Source: Xiphias gladius (Eukaryota > Chordata > Actinopteri > Istiophoriformes > Xiphiidae). Taken from it: DNA of 64,000 nucleotides. Shown one piece after another: positions 24,790 to 38,458 of this stretch (the first letter of the stretch is position 1; every line of letters begins with the position of its first letter). Where the stretch lies: contig NC_053416.1 of NCBI RefSeq assembly GCF_016859285.1, forward strand, positions 7,261,001-7,325,000, given 5' to 3'. The notes beneath the pieces were generated by a model, which saw only the letters and a list, made by a program, of their open reading frames with translations, did not search any database and was not told the origin of the DNA. The position numbers and the translations under genes were made by a program.

Positions 24790-26750
24790 ATGCCAGTTGC
24801 GGACAGCGACATGGTAGTGGACAACAGCCACGGGCTATACGAGGGTAAAACCCCAAACAGTGCCGGGAATGAGGGCGTCCTCCCGGCCTCCCTATGCAGT
24901 CCCGCAGCGGACATCCTCAAGAACTTTTACCACACCAAACGCGTCGGGAACTATCTGATTGGGAGGAAGCTGGGAGAAGGATCGTTCGCCAAAGTTCGCG
25001 AAGGTCTCCATGCGATGACCGGGGAGAAGGTAAGAGGACTTGCGAGGGGGGGGTCACAAAGTGAAAACGTGAAATGTGTTTTCTGTCTCTTGGCATAGTT
25101 ATTGTAAGAATGAATACAGTTATAGTTGTAACTTTCGAATGCAAAACAAACTTTTGTGGGGAAAACAAAACAAGGAAAACTGGCTGAGTTGGTTCCGCAT
25201 GCAACAACCTTGGTTTTAACATTTAAAAATAATGAGAGCCATGCAGGACGTGGCTTGACATGGCTCATGTCTGCCTGACAATACATCATTTTCTGCTGCA
25301 TGTCAACTCCTATTCAAGCCTATTCATATTAACAGTTTAGCCATACATTACGATTTTTTTTTGATTTTTTTTTTACAACGTGTAAGTCCAGGTCTTAGTG
25401 ATTAATCAGTTCTGAGCTTCCTCAGAGAAAGTTGCAACAGGAACCTCTGTTAATGAGCTCATGAGCTCATGAGGCACCACCAGCTGTTGAACTCAGCGAC
25501 TCTCGGGGGCCCCCGCTTTCTAGCCGAGCCCCGGTGACAATATTTACTTTGTGGGTGTGTGGGTGTGTGTGAGAGACGGAGAGAGAGACATAGAGAGGGC
25601 TGCCTGTCCCGTCCCCTTGACATGTGACGGACGACTAGATGTGCGCTCCGTGGCTTTTCTGAAACCTCTGCTTTGTCTCCCGCTGCTGCTGCTGCTGCTG
25701 CTGCTGGTGGTGATCTCACCGCTGTGGGCGCGCACGCCTGTGATAGGCACACGGAGGCAAATTGCCCGGCCTATGAGAGAGCAGAGCCGCTGCTCGCATA
25801 TGAAATCGTGTCGTTGATAAACGAGCTCCGGCCTCATTAGGATTCCGCCGGCACAGGGCTTTGATATGGGCAAGCGTTGGCCACTGGTTGCCTTTGTCTC
25901 TACAGGCTTTTTTTTTTTTTTTTTTTTGCGGAGCAGCCAAGAAATTTGCATATTGGAAAAACAAGTGCTCCCTTTTTCCTACGTGTTTTTACACGTCGGA
26001 CCGTGTCTTTGTGTATGTGTGTACAAGAAAATATATGCACTTGTGTCAACGAAATTCACGTTTAGCATATTAAAGATTAGCTCATCCTCACCCCCCCCAC
26101 CCCACCCCACCCCAGCCCACCCCGTTGCTGTGAGGAGTGAAGAAAGCGCTCCTCTCCTCATCCCTCCTTCCCTCACTCTCTTTGTTAAGGATGATGCAAA
26201 CACTGGCAATCTCAAAACCAAACACATCACATGCTCGCCCTCTCTTCTCTCTCTCTCTCTCTCTCTCTCATTCAGTGGAATACAGGTTTCTACAGGCGAT
26301 GGGTGGGAGTGTGTGTGTGTGTGTGTCTGGGGGGGGTTATTCCAGCAAAAGGGTAGTCAGGGGGAAAGGAGGTATGGGAAGCCTCCCAGATCCTTTTTTA
26401 GCATCATGGGGTATGAAAGTGAGGAGAGTTGAGAGATGGTGTTGTCCTGGTCAGGGGTCTGGGGAGGTCATACGCATGTTTTTGATGTCTGTAACCCACT
26501 TTCCCCAACATGCTCCCCGCACCTCCCCCCCTTTTCTGTCTGAGGGGCGCCTGATAAACAACTGAATCCCACAAAGGCCCCCTGGCTCCCCCTCCCCCTC
26601 TATAGCCCCCCCCCACCCTTTTCCTCATATAGACCAGCCTACTGTAAATACAGTGCCCCATCCCCCCATATATCCCCCGCACCCCTTCTCTTATCCACAC
26701 TGCTTGGCGTAAACATGGGCCATCTATTACTGTATTATGACGGCTCAGTG

Positions 26751-26819
<69 letters not shown>

Positions 26820-29800
26820 GACACACAGGTTTAATTAGAGGCTGTAAAAAGGTTTTTCAGGGGTGAATCAATTATCAAAGATAAAAGGACGAAAGTCTTC
26901 TGAAGGACAGAAGAAAGAGACGACACACACTCGCAGACAACCACTTTGGCCCTCACCATTTCATTAATGGATATGCTGATTAGTTTCACTGGTCATGCCT
27001 CTCCATGTCTGTGGGCTCTCCTTGAGATGATTTGCTGTGTATGGCAGCCACGCTCTTGAACTCAGTCTAGACGGGATACAAGGAGACACGGGCAAAGGAT
27101 GAAATAGAGTAGATGGGTATGTCATCGAGTGTTATTAGCTACGGAGGGAAAGTGTTTGTCATTCAGGTAAAGGACATGTTCTGTGGCTTTTATGAGAAGA
27201 TTCGGCAGGGTTCTCCTCCAATGAGACAACAAGGACAGACAGACAGAAGATGATGCGATGACTAATTAAAGAAAAAACGACTTAACGTGTCTGCTTGGAA
27301 ATCTGTTCTCAGAAAATGAGCGGACCCTAATTTATCCTGCCTGAGTTTCGGTCCCACATTTGTCACCGCTTCTCGTGTGAGTTCAGCTGCGACTAAACTC
27401 TGTGGCAAGTGGGGGAATATTAACTGTCCATTTGGCCTCGGCGCCTTCTCAAAAGATTGGGTAACATTTGCTTTTCCCTCTAGTTTTATGATGGATCAGA
27501 GTCCACTCCGACACACACACACACACACATGGACACCTCCCCCTCCTGCAGCCTCAAGGGTTGCCCCACATTGAGAGCAGCTGTGAGGGAGAGGTCAGTG
27601 TCGAGTTTTATACCCTGCAATGGAGACTGAGTACCTCATCACCTGTTACACTACAATCCCCCAAAAATCTCCCGTCAAGACACAGCAGTGCGCTAGAGCT
27701 CTATTCTCCATGGGTATTATTCAGAATATCATATAGTGCAATGTTTAAGAGTTGCACTTCAGCTGTTAAACCAGTGCTTTGTCTAAACTAACGTCCTCAC
27801 CTCATCCTCTCCCTCTCTCCTCTCTTGTCTCGATTCCTCCAGGTTGCGGTGAAGGTGATTGACAAGCGGAAGGCCAAGAAGGACTCGTACGTGACCAAGA
27901 ACCTGCGGAGGGAGGGCCACATCCAGCAGATGATCCGCCACCCCAACATCACGCAGCTGCTGGACATTCTGGAGACGGAGAACAGCTACTACCTGGTGAT
28001 GGAGCTGTGTCCCGGCGGGAACCTCATGAACCGCATCTACGACAAGAAACGCCTGGATGAGAGGGAGACTCAGAAATACATCCGGCAGTTGGTGCTGGCT
28101 GTTGAGCACCTGCACAGGGCGGGTGTGGTGCACAGGTAAATTTAAAAAAAAAAAAAAATTAAAATAAGGCAGACAAACTCAGAGAGATAAAAAAAAACAC
28201 ACATTTATCTCTAGTGTTACAAGCAGAGTTTGAATGCTCAGAAAATATTGAGTTTGCCATCCATAGCCCATAGAGCGCTGTGCTGTTTATGGGTTAAAGC
28301 TGACTTTAAGATCTCTTAGTCAGACATGATCCTCTTTCTCAAAGTGTGGGTTAAGTCCTTATTGTGCACATTACTGTTAATCCACAAATAACTAGATCTG
28401 TCTGCTCAATAACTGCAGTGAGAGGCTACTAAGAATTTCTTAAGAAACCGATACGATCGCTGCATTTTATGATAAAATATTTGATTTGAATTAGGGAAAA
28501 CAACACATGAACTGCGTCTCTAAATCAAGTTTCGGATACAAATTTTAGAAAAAGCTCTTCCCAGTTCTTTGTCGCTCAGAGCCTGGGAACTGCATTTCTA
28601 TCATGGTGAGATGGCCTATGTAGATAACTGTGTAACAGGATTTCTACAGGATCTGGAGGCACACAATAGACCCTGAAAATCAGCAAGTGTGACCCACATT
28701 GGGAGGGTTATGTATGTGTCAGGGATTACGGGGGGCGAGGGGGGGACCACTCCTGCTCGTGCATTGTATGATGACGACAGCTTAGATAAGTTATCTAATG
28801 TAAACACTAACACTGTGCCGGCATTGACATCTCCTTTTTCTCTCTGTCTTACAGGGATCTGAAGATAGAAAACCTCCTGTTGGATGAACAGGACAACATA
28901 AAGCTTATAGGTAACTCAGAAGTTCTTACATTCTCAGTATCCAACTCACATCAAACCTCTCTCCATAAATTCATTCACAGACACAAAAATTCCCTCATCA
29001 GACGAAACGTATTATTATTAACTGCTATGTAAGCGCTTAATAATAATGCCAATTATTTTACAGTAGAAATAAAAAGGTTTTCTCAGTTGGAGTGTAGTGT
29101 CACAGAGCCCCACATGTGGTGAAGGGCTAAGAGCAATTAAAATTTCTGTTAAAACCCTCACAAGCTCTCACCATGGAGCTAATCTGCTTCTGTTTGTGTG
29201 CGTAACGCTGTGATGAGGTGATTCGTTTAATGGGCGAGCTGAAAAAGACAGTAATAAACCCAGAAACAAGACTCATCCCCACCCGCTTGCGTCCCCTCAG
29301 ACTTTGGCCTCAGCAACTGCGCCGGCATCTTGGGATACTCAGACCCATTCAGCACCCAGTGTGGAAGCCCCGCTTATGCCGCCCCCGAGCTGCTCTCCAG
29401 GAAGAAGTACGGGCCGAAGGTGGATGTCTGGTCCATGTGAGTGTACTCTCCTTTTTAGAATCAGTGGTCAAATATCTACATATTTAAATACAATTGTTTA
29501 CCTCACTTCCACTTAGACCTGAAGTGTATATTTTGGTCTTCCAGTGGCGTGAACATGTATGCGATGTTGACTGGGACTCTCCCGTTCACCGTGGAGCCCT
29601 TCAGTCTCCGAGCCCTGCACCAGAAGATGGTAGACAAGGAGATGAACCCTCTACCTCCCTCACTCTCTACAGGTAAATACTGAACGCAGATGCAAGCCTG
29701 TTGTTGGCAGATAATACCTTTTCATAGCTAACAAGGAGTTCCTTTGTAGTGAGCAAACTTTGAATCCATCAACTCGTAGGGCCTACGGATAGCGCATGAC

Positions 29801-32800
29801 CATGCCACATCAGACACTTGCATATCACTGTAATCACAATCAGGGTAGGACTGATATAGGTGTGAAGTCTGAATGTATATGCCTTTAAACATTACTATTG
29901 CAGGTTATGACTGCAAGTGAAAGAACGAAAGAATGTTGACAGTCACAAATACGATGAAAAATCCCAGTCTGCCAAGAGAAACAAAAAAGGCAGGTTGAAA
30001 CTCACAGTTAAACTGTTGCTCTGTATTGCTGTCAGTAGCTGCCTTTGTGGGTGCAAATGAACAGCAGACTCCCTTAAAGTCACTCGTGAAAAAGCCCCCT
30101 CTGTCTAATTGGCATTGTTGAGGTTTTTGTCTGTCTATCCAATTGGCAGACTGTCCCTCAATGAAAAAGGTTTGTGGCAGTCTGGTTTCAAAATGTCAAA
30201 GCTGTTTTTAAAATGTTTTTAAATGCCAAACTAAAAAAGATCAAATGAGAAACAGAAGTCTAAAACGCTTGCAAAAACTGCTAAGAATAGAATTCTTTGT
30301 TGATAAGTATTTATCCAGAATGAGCTTGGCCGCTTTGGCAGAAATACAATTATATGTACTTTACCGGAGGGGGGAAAAAAATGAGTGTATAAAACATGTA
30401 AGTAGTCAAAGTGTATAAAGGAAACATAATGGCAGAGTTCAAGCAAATAGGTGTGCTAAACAAACCATAATTGTTGTTTTGTTTTCAAAAAAAGATCATG
30501 CCTTACGTAACCTTTCCTGTGAATCAGGAGTCTAAAATGAATGTCAGTGCATCAAAAATATTTGTCGACAAAAGTATTTACCACAGAGTGAAGAAGAAAT
30601 TTTGAAGGTCCACCACTCATTTCAGAAAAAAAAAAAAAAAAAGAATTCTTATCCATCTTTAATTGAAGTCATTATATAAAGGTGGAACTACAATTTTATT
30701 TTATTTTTCTGTTATGCAACATAAGGAAATGAGCATGGCAACACAGATGTGTGATTTGCTTTTCTGGAAGTAGTCCAAATTCAAGCCTTAGGTACCGTTC
30801 CGTCTCAAATTACAATACAGCTAATAAAGAAACAGAAATCACAAGAGCGATAAGGAATACTCATACCGTGATTGCACCTCCTCAGCGTGTCATAGCCGCG
30901 TTGTTCTCTAAAATGCAAAGTCAGGGATGGCTTAACCGGCTTACATAAGTACCTGTTAATCAAGATAATTACATAGATGTGTCATCTCCTGCCTTATGTA
31001 ATAATGGAATGAAAGCAGATGAGCTGGATGAGGGCCAGGTATGTGTTTAGTGGGTATATGGACTGTGCCAAGACCTTTGCTCCAACTATTCATCGAAAAG
31101 GGTCATGACTGGTTTGCTAGGTGGGAGAGGAATGAGGCAATATCTACTGTTCAGTCCCATAGTTGTCAACCAAAGGAGAAGTCACATTTCTGAAGTAAAA
31201 CATGTAATAAAATAACATGTTTCAATATTGGAAAAACTTTCCACTCGATGTAGTGAGCGGACTGTCGGTGGCGGCGTATGAATATTTATTCTCCCTCCCT
31301 CTGTCTCAGCTGCCATCTGTCTCCTGAAGAAGCTTCTTGAGCCAGATCCCAACAAGCGTCCCAATATCCATCAGGTGATGGCCGACTCCTGGCTACAGCT
31401 GGCCAACAAGAATACAGGGGCACCGTACCTCAACAGGTAGACTCACACACATTTGAAATGCGCTGAGTTTGTATTTTAAAGCAGTATGAAAAAAATCCCT
31501 TTTGAATTCAATTTAAAGCATCACTAAGCATTAACCTTCTTGCTCTGTGTTAAGGATCCACATTGAGGAAATAAACCACACGGTGTTGCTGCATATGACG
31601 GAGAAAATGGGCTACAAGCACAGCGAGGTGCTCAGCGCCGTCCTCACCAACCGCGCTTGCCACACTTTGGCTATCTACTTCCTCCTCAATAAGAAAATGA
31701 AGAGACTCTCCAAAGAGTACAGGGTAAGGGGAGCAGAGTTTCATCTGTAATTCTAAAGTGCGTCTTAATGACACCTGAATTCCATTTTCTGTGCCTAGAT
31801 AGGTTTACAAGGGTGCAAGAATTTTGAGGTGGTAAAGTGTGGTTATCCAAAACTGGTTCGTTAAATGCCAAGGGCTGTTTTGACGTGTGGTTTGCTGTGT
31901 CTGTTTAGGAGATGCAGTTCCAAGAGAAAAAGAAAGGAGAAAAGCAGAAAAACGAATACTTCCAGACCCAGTGGAGGAAGCATGTCGACAAGCTCACCAT
32001 ACCCCCCAAACAGACGCCTGTCTACCTGGCTGTTAGCAAGGGGCCCAGTAAGGAGAAGAAACACAGAACAGGTGAGAATTTGTATGATGCAGTTAAAAAA
32101 ACTTTGAATTTTTTAAGAGATGAAAATAAGATTCAGTACATTCAGTACAAAAAAAAAAATCGCTTTATTTATTTTATTTTATCTATTTTATTTACCTCTA
32201 TTCATCCAGGGTAGGTTGACTGAGCATGCATGTTCTTTTACATCAACAACCTGTTTCACACATATATAGTTATCCAGTCATCCGTCTGTCCATCCATCCA
32301 TCCATTGTTTGTCTGTCCATCCATCCAACCACCTACCCATCCATCCATCCATCGATCTGGGAGGAAACATCTTGGACAAGTTGCCAGTCAATCGTGGGGC
32401 AAACACACAAACACTTTTTTTTAATTTACCATTTGACTGAGAAAGTGTAGTACAAACGTAAGTATATCCTTGGGAATGAAACTGATTTGAATCTATCAAC
32501 ACAGTATCATTAATTAAATTCAGTTCTTTCAAACTAGGTCTGGGACTTTTAACAAAGACTGAAATGTGGTCGCAGTCTGTCAGATAACACTCCCTGAAGA
32601 AGAGCTTTCAAGTGACAGACAAGGACCTGGGGGCAAAGCTGAGGCCTAAGCTCCTTTCCCTCTCCTCATTTAACTATAAGTGCTATTGAGAAAGCTCATA
32701 GGCTTTTCAAGATCTAGCATGTCAAGACAAGCTGGTCTTAACAAGGTTAAAATCAGGACAGAATGTGCCTGTACCTTTACGCTCTATGCCCATCAGAGAT

Positions 32801-33750
32801 ATGTCTTCACTGACATGTCATATAGAATCGGGACACGTAGGACGCTCAGCCGAAAGTATTCAGAGAAGCTGCAGTTCTCAACCTTTCATTCAGCTGTATC
32901 TGCAGCGAGCTGAGCAAACACTTCTATTACAAATGTTTCTTTGACATACATCAAAAGACAGTATTTCCAAAACGTAACAATGCTTCTCATTTCCTCCTCA
33001 GGTCTATTGCGTGCCATAACTGGTGGCCATCGTAATTCACCTCTGGCACCGCCTGGCACCGTCGCTTCCTCTTCTATGGAATATCTAGAGATCCATCCTC
33101 TCTTTCCCAACACCCCTCAGCAACGGAGGCGATTGGCCACCCTCCCACAGGTCAATACGAGCCCAGAACACAACATTCCTGCTCCACCAGCACCATCACC
33201 AATTGGCATGCACTCCTTCGGCTCCCTCTCGAAGGCCGAGCAAATTGAAGACACCCCCACTTCACCCTGGTACAAGCTGACCAACGGTACTCTGTCCCCA
33301 CCCCGCCACGTCTCTGCCTTCCAACCCGACTCCTCTTACTTGAAAAAGGCCACAATCCCCAGCCCTCCAGTCCTCATTGTCAATCCGCAGCCCAAGAAGA
33401 GCAACTCATCAGATTGGTGCGGTTCATCTGACACCAGTGGCAGCCCCCCCAGCACTGTAGGAAGCCCCCCTGGCAGCTCAGCTTTCAGCCCTCCGAAGTC
33501 CGCCTTTAGTCCGCTCAACCCCACCTCAGCTTTCAGTCCTCCTTCCAACAGCAGCAGCAGCGATCCCGACAGCCCGACGCACCGCAACAAGTTCCCCTCT
33601 ATGGGAATAGGACAGATCCTAAAGAAGAAGGTCCAGCTGCAGCCGTTCACCTTCCGGCCAGAACAGGTCGTTGAGGAAGTGGTGTCACCACCTCCCTACC
33701 CCATGCAGACTCTCCTTTGCGCTTCAGGTGCACTCAAGACCCTCTGCTGA
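24790..33750 (+). CDS. hunk: HUNK, hormonally up-regulated Neu-associated kinase
   Basis: A serine/threonine kinase of the SNF1/AMPK-related group. Nine coding exons: 24790-25029, 27843-28135, 28855-28910, 29301-29436, 29545-29672, 31310-31436, 31555-31723, 31909-32071, 33002-33750. All join in phase, giving 686 aa (human 714). Kinase motifs in order: glycine loop LGEGSFAKV at about 61-69, ATP-binding lysine in VAVKV (K84), catalytic HRDLKIEN (D179), DFG at 197-199, and activation-segment [13 protein letters not shown] ending at 226. A UBA-like segment follows ([14 protein letters not shown], about 335-350). The long last exon encodes a proline/serine-rich tail that ends in a conserved-looking [10 protein letters not shown] block and a terminal LKTLC, resembling the human VKTQC end. 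I start at the ATG at 24790; a GTG just before it is not expected to initiate. All catalytic residues are present. Confidence 0.95.
25683..25706 (+). repeat. (CTG)8 trinucleotide repeat in hunk intron 1
   Basis: Eight perfect CTG units, followed by ggtggtgatc. They are intronic in the hunk model. Confidence 0.95.
26246..26269 (+). repeat. (CT)n microsatellite in hunk intron 1
   Basis: About 12 CT units, in a pyrimidine-rich context. Confidence 0.95.
26751..26818 (+). repeat. Long (CA)n microsatellite in hunk intron 1
   Basis: About 33 near-perfect CA units, among the longest in the window and likely polymorphic. Confidence 0.97.
32281..32355 (+). repeat. Imperfect (ATCC)n tetranucleotide repeat in hunk intron 8
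   Basis: Runs of atcc units interrupted by gtctgtcc and accacctaccc variants. Confidence 0.9.
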
Positions 33751-35495
33751 GGGATTCAAGAAGAGAGAAAATGAGAGAAAGACAGACTGAACTCAAGGCC
33801 CCTGTCAACGTTTTATTTAAGTTGGAGAGGTCTTCCAGAGCGGCCTTTTGAACTGTGAACTGTCCCTTTATTGCGACTATGCCACTTTTCACGACAGACT
33901 TGATCCTTCAAATAAGAAAAGAGAAGAAAAAGCAAAAGGGGCTTGAGTGAGAATATATAATATTTTACCTCTCGGTACCGCTGTCGTTACGTACTAAGAG
34001 GTGGTGATAGTGAGAAGATGAGATTTGAAACAGGTCCCATAGCAATGACTAAACTTTGCTGTGTCCTAGATAGTGTGGACATGGAACATCATGTGATAGG
34101 GGCCTTGCCAGCGAGGTGTACACGCACACGCACACGCATACACACAAAACACTGTATAATAGACTGAGTTAAGAGATACTCTCTAATGTAGTACTGCTGT
34201 AACTGGTTACTAATTGAGCCGCGAACTGATTCACACCAGCTAACAGACCCCAACTCTTACCCCTAACCCCGATTACGTGTATAAATGTTCTGTCTCTGTG
34301 AAAACTCTCTTAAGCTACCCACTGACTTCCAGCCAGCTGGCACCGTATCCTCAATGCTGACTGGACGAAGAAGCTCACTGCACTATTCTTGAAAACCAAA
34401 ACCTATAGTAACAACGGTGTTTACCATCTTTTACCTCACTGCATTATTCATACATTGATGTATAACCGCAGTTGGTCGCGACATGCTTGTGCGGATTTTG
34501 CCACAGTGTTGCAGTGTCTGAGCGTTAGTGCCATTAGAATCAGCGCACGGAAATATAAAGTAGGCACCAAGAGTAGCATTTATAGCATTCTCATAAACTG
34601 TCATTCAACACTGATAATAATTCACAGTTATAACTTTTTATACACAAGTGTTACATCACCTCTTCCACAGGGAGAACCAAACTATAAAAGTCTTAGTTAC
34701 GACTTTCTCACAGCTGGACATCCCTATTCATAGTCAGTTTTGAAAAAAAGAAAATAAGAAAGATAAAAAATAGAGCATCAAAGGCCTTATGAAACTGATC
34801 AACCTCGCCAAAGCCTGAGGGCATGAAGGTGGGAAAAACAGCAACTAGGATCACGTAACATCCATGAAAGTAATTCACTTCCTTTTGTCTTAATGCTGTA
34901 GTTGTGCAATAGTCTTAAGTGTTAACTGCAATGACGAGTATTTGCCAAGAGCTCTCCGAGAGTGGTGTGAAAATTGTGCTTGTAAATATCAGTACGACTC
35001 CTGTGTTCCTGTCACTTATGGCGTTTCCTTATGAAGGGATTCTAAAATGTTTGTTGAGCCGACTTTTTCGCATCTTAGTCGCTTTATAAAACTATTTGCC
35101 TCTAAAAAATGGCTTCCACTGGCACACAAGGCTTCTTACTGTTAAGATACTGTGGAATCTCTTCCTTTCCAAATGAAAAGTTGCATGCAATGTTTCACGA
35201 GTCGAACTGTTCTGTCAAAATTTGAAATTACGTCTTTGTACCTTTTTTTTTTCCTGGTTGATACTGAGATTGATACAGACTCGGGGGTCTTTTTTAAGAT
35301 TTTGTAATGGATGGTTTTCTTTTGAGTGTCAAGAGATTTCTATGCTGTATGAAGTATTTTAAATATTTATACGGAATCCATTATGTGTCTGTCTGCTACT
35401 TCAAATGCACCTGCTTACTGTCTGGCTTCATTTGTGCACATCATGTATTCTGTACACACACATCAATATTAAACTTTTTTTATTAGCTGAATAAA
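33751..35495 (+). other. hunk 3' UTR
   Basis: Gene-free sequence from the stop codon to an AATAAA at 35490-35495, about 1.7 kb. A TGTAAATA at 34981-34988 fits the Pumilio-binding consensus TGTANATA. The extent of the UTR is inferred from the polyadenylation signal only. Confidence 0.55.
35490..35495 (+). terminator. Candidate hunk polyadenylation signal
   Basis: AATAAA in a T-rich and A-rich context after the long 3' UTR. It is the most convincing hexamer downstream of hunk. Confidence 0.5.
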
Positions 35496-35801
35496 ATATA
35501 GAATTAATACACTTAAATTATTATAATTAAGTAAATAATTCCGGAATAATCCACAGAACCCAACATTCTTGTTAATTTAATTATAATTTACACAGTGCCC
35601 GAGGCATATAATTTATTCCTAAAACTCTCAGCTCAAGGAAGACTTAACGAAAATTAGCCTCTCTGCTATGGAAGGTTCTGTGTTGCTTTACAACCTCAAT
35701 GTGCCACTTGTCTCACATACCATATACATTTCCCACCGAACACCTGTGGTGGGTAAAAAAAGAAAAACACCCTTGCAACAGCTGAAAGACCCATAGGACC
35801 G

Positions 35802-35812
35802 ACACACACACA

Positions 35813-35857
<45 letters not shown>
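35802..35857 (+). repeat. (CA)n microsatellite
   Basis: About 27 CA units with one AA interruption, in the hunk-mis18a gap. Confidence 0.97.
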
Positions 35858-35859
<2 letters not shown>

Positions 35860-36439
35860 CGACCCCTCCCTCTTTACTCATACATGCACGCACACTGTAG
35901 ACGGTAATCTACTCAGCTGTGGCTCCCCCGTCCCCATCATAAACCTCTTTGGGTGACACTGCCCTGATGAGACAAAGAAAGGGGATCACTGGAGCTCTGA
36001 GACAAACACACACATGCACAGGGCAACACAAACAGGGCTGTCCGATTAAATCGGTGTGGCTAAGCTGATAAAAGCCAAGGGGCAAGAGTGGCTCCAAAAT
36101 ACATTAGAGCCGGAGCCTTTTGTTTATCAAAGATAGGCGGACAAAATCCCCGGGCGTCTGGTGAGACAAACAGGTTGTGGCCACGAATGCCATGGCTTAA
36201 CCACAGCGCTGAGCAAAAAGGATAGAGTACACTACAGGGCATGGACAGGTAATACCTGTGTAAGTGTTTAGTGCTGCTCTGGTGACACCTGCAGTACGTG
36301 CAAGCACAAAATATAATTAACTACTGAGGGACTGGAGTTCCCAGACATCCATCTCTTGTGATTTGTTCCGCTATTGATGATTATGTTTTAAGAAACATCA
36401 GGCAGGTGAGGGATAGTAATGGGGAATATCAGTTTCAGT

Positions 36440-36740
36440 AACTGTTTAAGGAGACTGTCACGTCAGAAAATTAATCAATAGCAATGTTTGGAATGAATTG
36501 TTTAAATAGTTATAAAGCAAAAAATGCAAAACAATAGCTCTTCAATATTAGGATTTGTTATCAATGTTAACCTCATATCATAAATTTGCAGTTTTGAGGT
36601 ATCATCTTTGGCTGTGTAAAGTTGTCATGGATATTTTCACTACTTTAGCTCATTTTATAGATTCAACTGTTAATGGAATACATAGCAGACAGATTAATCA
36701 ATAATCAAAATGTAAGAAAAAGTTAGTTGCAGCACTAAAC
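36440..36740 (-). repeat. gctgcaac-type interspersed repeat, copy in minus orientation
   Basis: On the minus strand it begins gtgctgcaactaac and continues with ttgattattgattaatctgt and ctataaaatg blocks. It matches 43601-43885 and 47494-47690. I recall this family as abundant in percomorph fish genomes. It has no coding capacity and is probably a non-autonomous DNA element. Confidence 0.6.
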
Positions 36741-36784
36741 TGCCTTTTGGGGGATTCTGAATGTGGAGGCAAGTTGTTAATCAA

Positions 36785-38458
36785 CAGTTAGGTCCTAAGA
36801 ATTTGGAAAGCGACAGAATTTTCATATTTCTGGCTCTGTATACCACCACGCTTGATTAGAGACGAAGCCATAAAGACGTGATTGAAGTGTAGACTTTCAG
36901 GTTTATTTCAAGGTGTTCAACAAAGATATTGCATTAACCGTTTAGGAATTACAGCCCTTTTTATACATAGTCCCTAACTGTCAGGGGCTCAAAATTAATT
37001 GGACAATTGAACTGACAATCCATGTCAGGCCAGGTGTGGCCTGTTCCTTCATTATTTTATGACTAGATAAAAGGTCTGGAGTTGACTCCAAGTGTTGAAT
37101 TTGCATTTGGCAGCTGTTCATGGGAACTCTCAATATGTGGTCCAAAGACACGTTAATGCAAATGTAAGAGGTCATCATTAGGCTGAAAAAACAAAACAAA
37201 CCTATCAGACAGATGGCAGAATCTTTGGGAGTGGCAAAATCAACAATTACATTCTTCAACAGAAAGAATGCACTGGCGAGCTCAGCAACACCAAAAGGCC
37301 TGGAAGACCACGGAGGACAAGTAAAGTTGATGATCGCAGAATCCTTTCCTTGGTGAAGAAAAACCCTTCACAACATCCAGCCAGGTCAAGAACCCTCTCG
37401 AGGAGGTAGGTGTATCACTGTCAGAGTCTGCAATCAAGAGGCGCCTTCATTAATGTAAACACAAAGGGTTTACCACAAGGTGCAAATCATCAGTAACACT
37501 CAAAAACAGAAAGGCCAGATTAGATTTAGGCAGAAAACATCTAAAAAAGCCTACCCAGTCCTGGAACAAGATTCTTTGGACAGATGAGCCAAGATTAATT
37601 TGTACCAGAATGACGGGAAGAGAAAGGTATGGAGAAGGAAAGGAACGGCTCATGATCAAAAGCGTACCACATCATCTGTCAAACAGTGTTAAAGCATGGG
37701 CATGTATGGCCGCCATGGAACTGTGTCCCTAGTGTTCAGTGATGATGTGACCGCTGATAGAAGTAGCAGGATGAATCCTGAAGGGTTTGGGGATCTACTA
37801 TCTGCTCAGATTCACCCAAATGCTGTAAAACTGATAAGACAGTGCTTCACAGCGCAGATGAATAATGACCCCAAAACCTACTGCAAAAGCAACACAAGAG
37901 TTTCTCAAGGCAAAGAAATAGAATATTCTTCAAAGGCAAAGACAGTCACCTGACCATGTTTTACACCTCCTACACACAAAACTGAGGGCAGAAAGACCCA
38001 CAAACAAGCAGCAACTGAAGGCAGCTGCAGTAAAGGCCTGGCAAAGCATCTCAAGGGAGGAAACTCAGTATTTGGTGATGTTCAAAACTTCAGGCAGTCA
38101 TTGACCGCCAAGGATTTTCATCCACGTATTAAATATATAATATATTATATATATATATATATATAAATAAAATTATTATATTATCATAATTATATTATTA
38201 TATATATTAATTAATTATATATATATATATAATATAAATAATTACGTTGGTTTGTCCAATTACTTTCGAGCCTCTGAAAATGAGGGACTATAAAAAAAAT
38301 GGCTGTAATTCCTAAATGGTTAATGCAATATTTTTGTTAAACCCCTTGATTTAAAGCTGAAACTCTACACTTCAATCACATTTCATGGCTTAACTTCAGA
38401 TCCATCATGGTTGTGTACAGAGCCAAAATCAATGTCCAGATACTTATGGACCTAACTG
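36785..38458 (+). mobile_element. Tc1-like DNA transposon, both ends present, inactive
   Basis: A Tc1-family element of about 1.67 kb with long terminal inverted repeats of roughly 200 bases: the left end starts cagttaggtcc at 36785 and the right end finishes ggacctaactg at 38458, followed by TA. The expected TA on the left reads aa. The transposase start at 37120 (MGTLNMWSKD) meets a stop after 15 codons (ATG CAA ATG TAA), and later segments lie in different frames, so it is inactive. Near the right end (about 38128-38240) an (AT)n-type expansion of some 110 bases replaces a short AT stretch seen in the copy at 3921-5224. Confidence 0.9.
38128..38245 (+). repeat. AT-rich low-complexity expansion inside the Tc1 copy
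   Basis: Almost pure A/T, mostly alternating. It interrupts the region just before the right inverted repeat. Confidence 0.9.

Larger units (their letters stand above)
25030..27842 (+). other. hunk intron 1, microsatellite-rich
   Basis: A 2.8 kb first intron, GC-rich at its 5' end. It holds (CTG)8, (CT)n, short (GT)n and a long (CA)n tract, listed separately. Open frames here are products of these simple repeats. Confidence 0.7.

Noticed and set aside
26404-26826. Minus-strand 140-codon frame in hunk intron 1
   Set aside because: It starts inside the long (CA)n microsatellite, which encodes alternating Val-Cys. Simple-sequence artefact.
33336-33650. Minus-strand 104-codon frame opposite the hunk last exon
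   Set aside because: A shadow of the proline/serine-rich hunk coding sequence.
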